Shown one piece after another: positions 15,376 through 18,921 of a stretch of 18,921 nucleotides of DNA (positions are counted from its first letter, which is position 1; each line of letters opens with the position of its first letter). Position numbers and translations under genes: made by a program. Source of the DNA: an uncultured Micrococcales bacterium. Lineage in GTDB: Bacteria > Actinomycetota > Actinomycetes > Actinomycetales > Microbacteriaceae. Under the pieces are notes generated by a model, which was not told the DNA's origin, did no database searches, and worked only from the letters and a program-made list of their open reading frames with translations. Location of the stretch: assembly GCA_903866485.1 (NCBI GenBank), contig CAIPNT010000114.1, positions 1 to 18,921 of the forward strand. Reading direction: 5' to 3'.

Positions 15376-16386
15376 TTAGCAGGCTCCTGGTTTGAGGGTT
15401 TTCGTGGTTTTTAGGGTTATTTGTGCACCCGTGCGTACAACTCTAACCCCTGGAAGGGTGAGTTCTTTTTGGCCGTGCCAGTTATCGACAAGTTCATTCA
15501 CAGCAAGCACATGGGCACGAGAATAAGTGCCCCCAAAAACCTCGAGCGCGCGCAGAATGATTCGGTTGCGAATCGGTTTGGCCAAGGCTTCAAGTTTTGT
15601 GATTTCGAGAACCAGGGATGTCGGGCCAGCGCTCACACAGTGCTCGTATTCGTCGAGCGCCTGCGCATCCAGATAATCACTGTCTTCGCGAATGATGTCG
15701 GCTGTGCGGGCTAGCGACTCGGCAATTCCCGGGCCGAGTTCAATTTCGAGCATCGGCAAGACGGCTTGGCGCACTCGCACCCGGGCGAAGCGATCTTCTG
15801 AGTTTTGTGGGTCGATCCAGGGTTCGAGACCCGAATCTTCGCAGAAGGCGTGCGTGGTTTCACGCTTGATGCCAAGCAGCGGCCGAAGGTAGCGGCCCGA
15901 GTGTGTTGCCATGCCGTTGAGGGCACGCGGCCCAGAACCTCGAGCCAGACCGAGCATTACCGTTTCGGCCTGATCGTCGAGCGTATGGCCGAGCATGATC
16001 ACCTTGGCATCAAGCGCTGCGGCGGCTTCGTCAAGTGCCTCATATCGGGCGGTTCGCGCGGCGGCTTCTGGCCCACCGACTTGTCCAACCGAAACGTGAG
16101 CCACCCGAACCGGGTCGAGGCCGAGTTCACGCAAAATCGCGGCGGTGCGCTCGGCCACATCCTTGGTGATTGCTTGGATGCCATGCTCGACGATAATCGC
16201 GCCTGCGGCGATGCCGGCACGTGGCGCTTCAAATGCCACGGCGGCGGCGAGCGCCAGGCTGTCAGGCCCACCCGAACAGGCAACCAAAACCAAATCGCCG
16301 GCTGTCACGCCGCAGGCATCCCAGGCTTCACGAACCGCTCTTCGCACGTCGGCAATCGCCGCGGTGAGGCGTGGGCGTTCGGTCAA
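15376..16386 (-). CDS. tilS: tRNA(Ile)-lysidine synthase
   Basis: Modifies C34 of the CAU-anticodon tRNA-Ile to lysidine so that it reads AUA and is charged with isoleucine. The 336 residues contain the N-type ATP pyrophosphatase loop SGGPDS at 38-43, the strand IVEHGIQ, HTLDDQAET and a following GLARGSG, plus the family's RVRQAVLP segment. The protein is shorter than E. coli TilS and appears to lack most of its C-terminal domains, as is common in actinobacteria. The start is TTG at 16386 with a strong AGGAG six bases upstream. It heads the minus-strand block and is divergent from ppa across a 94-bp gap. Confidence 0.94.
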   Translation of the reverse strand: MTERPRLTAAIADVRRAVREAWDACGVTAGDLVLVACSGGPDSLALAAAVAFEAPRAGIAAGAIIVEHGIQAITKDVAERTAAILRELGLDPVRVAHVSVGQVGGPEAAARTARYEALDEAAAALDAKVIMLGHTLDDQAETVMLGLARGSGPRALNGMATHSGRYLRPLLGIKRETTHAFCEDSGLEPWIDPQNSEDRFARVRVRQAVLPMLEIELGPGIAESLARTADIIREDSDYLDAQALDEYEHCVSAGPTSLVLEITKLEALAKPIRNRIILRALEVFGGTYSRAHVLAVNELVDNWHGQKELTLPGVRVVRTGAQITLKTTKTLKPGAC

Positions 16387-16422
16387 CTGGTGCTCCTTTG
16401 GGTGTTCGGTTGGCTAGTTGGG

Positions 16423-16428
16423 TAATCT
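16423..16428 (+). promoter_or_regulatory. Possible -10 element of ppa
   Basis: TAATCT fits the TANNCT form seen at five other starts here. It would give a leader of about 46 bases, consistent with the clear Shine-Dalgarno sequence of ppa. TTGGGT at 16398-16403 could be a -35 at a long 19-bp spacing. Low-confidence call. Confidence 0.35.
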
Positions 16429-16462
16429 TTTAGAAGTCATGTGAGATTTTTGTCTCGCCACA

Positions 16463-16468
16463 AGCCTA
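16463..16468 (-). promoter_or_regulatory. Possible -10 element of tilS
   Basis: TAGGCT on the minus strand would start a leader of about 70 bases ahead of the tilS TTG. It overlaps the region just upstream of the ppa ribosome-binding site. Supported only by its match to TANNCT. Confidence 0.25.
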
Positions 16469-16480
16469 TTTAGGAGAACC

Positions 16481-16981
16481 ATGGGTTACGAAGCAGTAAT
16501 CGAGATTCCTCGCGGAAGTCGCAACAAGTATGAAGTAGACCACATCACCGGTCGCGTGCACCTAGACCGCGTTTTGTTCACCCCGTTTGTTTATCCGGTG
16601 GACTACGGATTCTTCGACAAGACCCTGGGTGGCGACGGCGACCCGCTGGACGCTCTAGTTCTTCTTGAGTTTCCGGTTTTTCCTGGCGTCGTAGTTGACG
16701 TTCGCCCAGTCGGCGTGCTTCCTATGGAAGACGACGGCGGCATCGACGAAAAGGTCATCTGCGTGCAGACCAAAGACCCTCGTTGGGCTCACATTCAAGA
16801 CATCAACGACGTGCCTGAGCAGACCAAGAATGAGCTGTATCACTTCTTCTCACACTACAAAGACCTAGAGCCTGGCAAGTGGGTAAAGGTTGGGCAGTGG
16901 CAGGGCAAGGATGTTGCCGAGCGCCTGATTCAAGAGGCCATTGTGCGGTACAACACAGCGAGCCCGGAGCACGGCGCGTAA
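16481..16981 (+). CDS. ppa: Inorganic pyrophosphatase (family I)
   Basis: Hydrolyses pyrophosphate to phosphate in the cytosol, pulling biosynthetic reactions such as tRNA charging forward. The 166 residues carry the family I signature DGDPLD at 52-57 with its metal-binding aspartates. Further conserved stretches are EIPRGSRNKYEVD (8-20), FVYPVDYGF (36-44) and VKVGQWQGKDVAERLI near the C-terminus. Length is typical for actinobacterial soluble pyrophosphatase. The ATG at 16481 is preceded by AGGAG four bases upstream. It is divergent from tilS and ends at a terminator shared with the converging permease gene. Confidence 0.98.
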   Translation: MGYEAVIEIPRGSRNKYEVDHITGRVHLDRVLFTPFVYPVDYGFFDKTLGGDGDPLDALVLLEFPVFPGVVVDVRPVGVLPMEDDGGIDEKVICVQTKDPRWAHIQDINDVPEQTKNELYHFFSHYKDLEPGKWVKVGQWQGKDVAERLIQEAIVRYNTASPEHGA

Positions 16982-17008
16982 AGAAACGTTGAAGCTATCA
17001 AAGTTTTA

Positions 17009-17039
17009 GCGACGGGCTGGGCGAACCCACGCCAGTCGC
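17009..17039 (+). other. Bulged stem-loop in the ppa 3' region
   Basis: GCGAC (17009-17013) pairs with GTCGC (17035-17039), and an inner TGG(G)CG pairs with CGCCA. No U-tract follows. It lies between the ppa stop and the terminator and may protect the 3' end of the mRNA; it may also be chance. Confidence 0.25.
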
Positions 17040-17054
17040 AGAGCATCGTAAAAG

Positions 17055-17093
17055 AAAAAGAGACTCACCGGAATGGTGGGGCCCTTTTTTATT
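17055..17093. terminator. Probable bidirectional terminator between ppa and the permease
   Basis: A CACC/GGTG core (17066-17069 with 17075-17078, loop GGAAT) extends outward with mismatches to an A-run (17055-17059) pairing with a T-run (17085-17090). On the plus strand CCC and six T follow; on the minus strand a CTCTTTTTCTTTT stretch follows. It could end both converging transcripts. Confidence 0.6.
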
Positions 17094-17107
17094 GCCGATT
17101 TTCGAGA

Positions 17108-18921
17108 TCAGCTGACGTGAACGCGCGGACGCTGTGCCTTGATTGGCTCGCTCTCACGCAAGACCTCGCGGGCCACGGTGGCAATCTCGCCTCGGCCGGT
17201 GATCAAGAACTTGGCCATGTTTGAAACCGGGTTGCCCTCAGACCAGCGGAAATAAATCTCTGGCACCACGCCAATTTCGTCGCGGATCGCCAACATAACA
17301 GCAGCGATAGCATTTGGAATCGAGCTGGATTCGACTCGCAAAATGCGGTAACCAAACTCGTTGACGCCATGCACTACGAGGTCTTCTTCAAACTCAGATG
17401 AATCGACCACATTGATCTCTAAGAAGATGGTTGACATTCCGGCTGGAATGCGGCCCCACTTGCGCTCGGCCTTGGTCTTTTTGCTGTATTCCTCTTCGGT
17501 GCCACCGTGGTTATCGTGCGCAATCAGCATCACGGCACCTTGAAACTTGGCGTCGATGCGAAGCATGTCATAGGCCGGGTCATCAAATCTGACCGACTTT
17601 GCGCGCAACTGAAATGAGCGACGAACACGAGATGAGATCGAGACAACCAGAATTGCGATGATAAAGAAGGCGGCGATGCGCACACCATCCGGGCGTTCGA
17701 TGACGTTGGCAATCGTGGTGTAGACGAAGATTACCGTCACAAGAACGAAACCGATGCGGGCCGCCTTTTGCTTCTTGCGCTTGGCTGACAGGCTCGCGGC
17801 TAGCGAAGCCGAAGACATCAAAACCAACACGCCGGTGGCGTAGGCGCCACCCTGGGCATCCACGTTTGCGTTGAAAATCAAGGTGATGGCGAAGGCAATC
17901 AACGTAAAAACAATCACCAAAGGCCTGGTCATAGCGGCCCAAGTCGGGGCCATTCCATATCTAGGCAGATAGCGCGGCACGAGGTTTAGCAGGCCTGCCA
18001 TCGCCGAGGCTCCGGCGAACCAAAGAATCAGGATGGTCGAGATGTCATAAACCGTTCCGAAGCCGGCTCCTAGGTATTGGTGAGCAATAAATGCCAGGGC
18101 ACGACCGTCTGCTTGACCGCCAGGTTGAAATTCTTTTTGCGGAATCAACAAAGTTGTCAAGAGACTGGTTGCTACCAAGAAAATGCTCATGATCACCGCG
18201 GCTGTGGTCAGCAGCTTTTTGGTGCCACGGATGCGTCCGAGCGGCGCAGCCTTAGGATCGTCTAGATCTGCGGCCTCGCCCTTGATTTGAGGCATGACCG
18301 AAACTCCGGTTTCAAAGCCAGACATGCCAAGTGCAAGTTTTGGAAAGACAATCAGCGCAATTGCGATCATCACAAACGGGTTGCCGTGCTGCTGTAATAG
18401 TGCGGCCCACCAGTCGGTTACCACCATTGGGCCCTTGGCAAACACCCGCATGGTGGCGGCGATGACCACGACAACGTTGAGGCTGAGATAAACCATCACC
18501 AGGGCTACGGCGATTCCAATTGCCTCCTTGAAGCCGGCCAAGAACACGGCACCCAAAACGGCAACAAGGATGAGTGTGACGATGACCTGACCGCCGCTGA
18601 GGTATTGGTTAACAAACGGGTTCTGAATGAAGTGAGCGCTGGCGTCAGCTGCCGAGAGCGTGATGGTGATGATGAAGTCGGTTGCTGCGAAGCCAAGCAA
18701 AACCAACACCAAGAGTTTTCCGGTCCACCAAGGCAACAGCTTTTCGAGCAGTGCAATCGAACCTTCGCCGCGATAACTCTCTGAGGCAACCCTGCGATAA
18801 ACCGGCAGCGCACCAAACAGGGTAAGCAAAACCAACACGATGGTTGCCAGTGGCGAGAGCAAACCTGCGGCGAGGGCAGCGATTGCCGGCTGATAGCCGA
18901 GGGTCGAGAAATAGTCGACAC
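17108..18921 (-). CDS. APC-superfamily permease with C-terminal cytosolic domain, 5' end outside the window
   Basis: The frame stays open to the last base of the window, so the N-terminus is missing; 603 residues are visible. Numbering from the first visible codon, residues 1-20 (start [11 protein letters not shown]) continue into LSPLATIVL. About eleven hydrophobic segments follow up to residue 430, including [18 protein letters not shown] and a segment with [17 protein letters not shown]. The final ~170 residues are soluble and charged, with alternating strands and helices (for example AVMLIAHD and [11 protein letters not shown]). This is the amino acid/polyamine/organocation fold. The substrate cannot be read from sequence. 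A permease core plus C-terminal regulatory domain resembles the KimA potassium transporter plan, but homology to KimA is not shown. A TTG at 18862 is not the start, because coding continues upstream. Confidence 0.85.
   Translation of the reverse strand, partial: VDYFSTLGYQPAIAALAAGLLSPLATIVLVLLTLFGALPVYRRVASESYRGEGSIALLEKLLPWWTGKLLVLVLLGFAATDFIITITLSAADASAHFIQNPFVNQYLSGGQVIVTLILVAVLGAVFLAGFKEAIGIAVALVMVYLSLNVVVVIAATMRVFAKGPMVVTDWWAALLQQHGNPFVMIAIALIVFPKLALGMSGFETGVSVMPQIKGEAADLDDPKAAPLGRIRGTKKLLTTAAVIMSIFLVATSLLTTLLIPQKEFQPGGQADGRALAFIAHQYLGAGFGTVYDISTILILWFAGASAMAGLLNLVPRYLPRYGMAPTWAAMTRPLVIVFTLIAFAITLIFNANVDAQGGAYATGVLVLMSSASLAASLSAKRKKQKAARIGFVLVTVIFVYTTIANVIERPDGVRIAAFFIIAILVVSISSRVRRSFQLRAKSVRFDDPAYDMLRIDAKFQGAVMLIAHDNHGGTEEEYSKKTKAERKWGRIPAGMSTIFLEINVVDSSEFEEDLVVHGVNEFGYRILRVESSSIPNAIAAVMLAIRDEIGVVPEIYFRWSEGNPVSNMAKFLITGRGEIATVAREVLRESEPIKAQRPRVHVS

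Noticed and set aside
15805..16425. 206-codon plus-strand frame opposite tilS
   Set aside because: It is the antisense shadow of tilS, which has clear catalytic motifs in its own frame. The antisense translation resembles no family and has no ribosome site.
18860..18862. TTG at 18862 as the start of the APC permease
   Set aside because: The frame continues without a stop to the end of the window, and the upstream residues ([11 protein letters not shown]) look like permease sequence, so the gene is cut by the window edge.

Overview
The window is a chromosomal housekeeping segment from an actinobacterium. The block tilS-hpt-ftsH-folE-folP-folB-folK-DUF3180-DUF2520-panC-lysS-clpC follows the order known from Mycobacterium and relatives. 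Moderate GC, a DUF3180 protein, a single-domain ArgA-type acetyltransferase and an actinobacterial ClpC suggest Microbacteriaceae, possibly a small-genome planktonic lineage; the family-level placement is inference. No tRNA, rRNA, CRISPR array, insertion sequence, prophage or attachment site was seen, and no defence or biosynthetic system is apparent.

Layout. Positions 1-273 (minus) hold the 5' part of proC, divergent from radA (323-1657, plus). A 278-bp intergenic stretch rich in perfect inverted repeats then precedes a GAF-LuxR regulator (1936-2682, plus). It converges on a minus-strand pair: a membrane-anchored protein with four cysteines (2712-3359) and an ArgA-type N-acetyltransferase (3385-3894). 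A hairpin terminator at 3917-3952 ends the long minus-strand block that starts with tilS at 16386. That block reads tilS, hpt, ftsH, folE, folP, folB, folK, DUF3180, DUF2520, panC, lysS, a 63-aa membrane protein and clpC. ppa (16481-16981, plus) is divergent from tilS and converges on a 5'-truncated APC-superfamily permease (17108-18921, minus), with a probable bidirectional terminator between them.

How the genes work together. folE, folP, folB and folK supply four steps of tetrahydrofolate synthesis. DUF2520 and panC mark pantothenate synthesis. lysS and tilS serve lysine and isoleucine decoding, hpt salvages purines, and ftsH and clpC are AAA+ proteolysis components. Most junctions from folE to lysS are stop/start overlaps (ATGA, GTGA or TGATG), implying translational coupling.

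The strongest non-gene signal concerns start sites. Six genes (proC, radA, the 215-aa protein, argA, the 63-aa protein and ftsH) lack a good Shine-Dalgarno sequence but carry a TANNNT hexamer (five of six are TANNCT) followed by exactly six bases and then the start codon. This predicts leaderless transcripts. By contrast clpC, hpt, tilS and ppa have clear Shine-Dalgarno sequences. Compared with the mycobacterial arrangement, panD and coaX are missing between panC and lysS, and lsr2 is missing between lysS and clpC.
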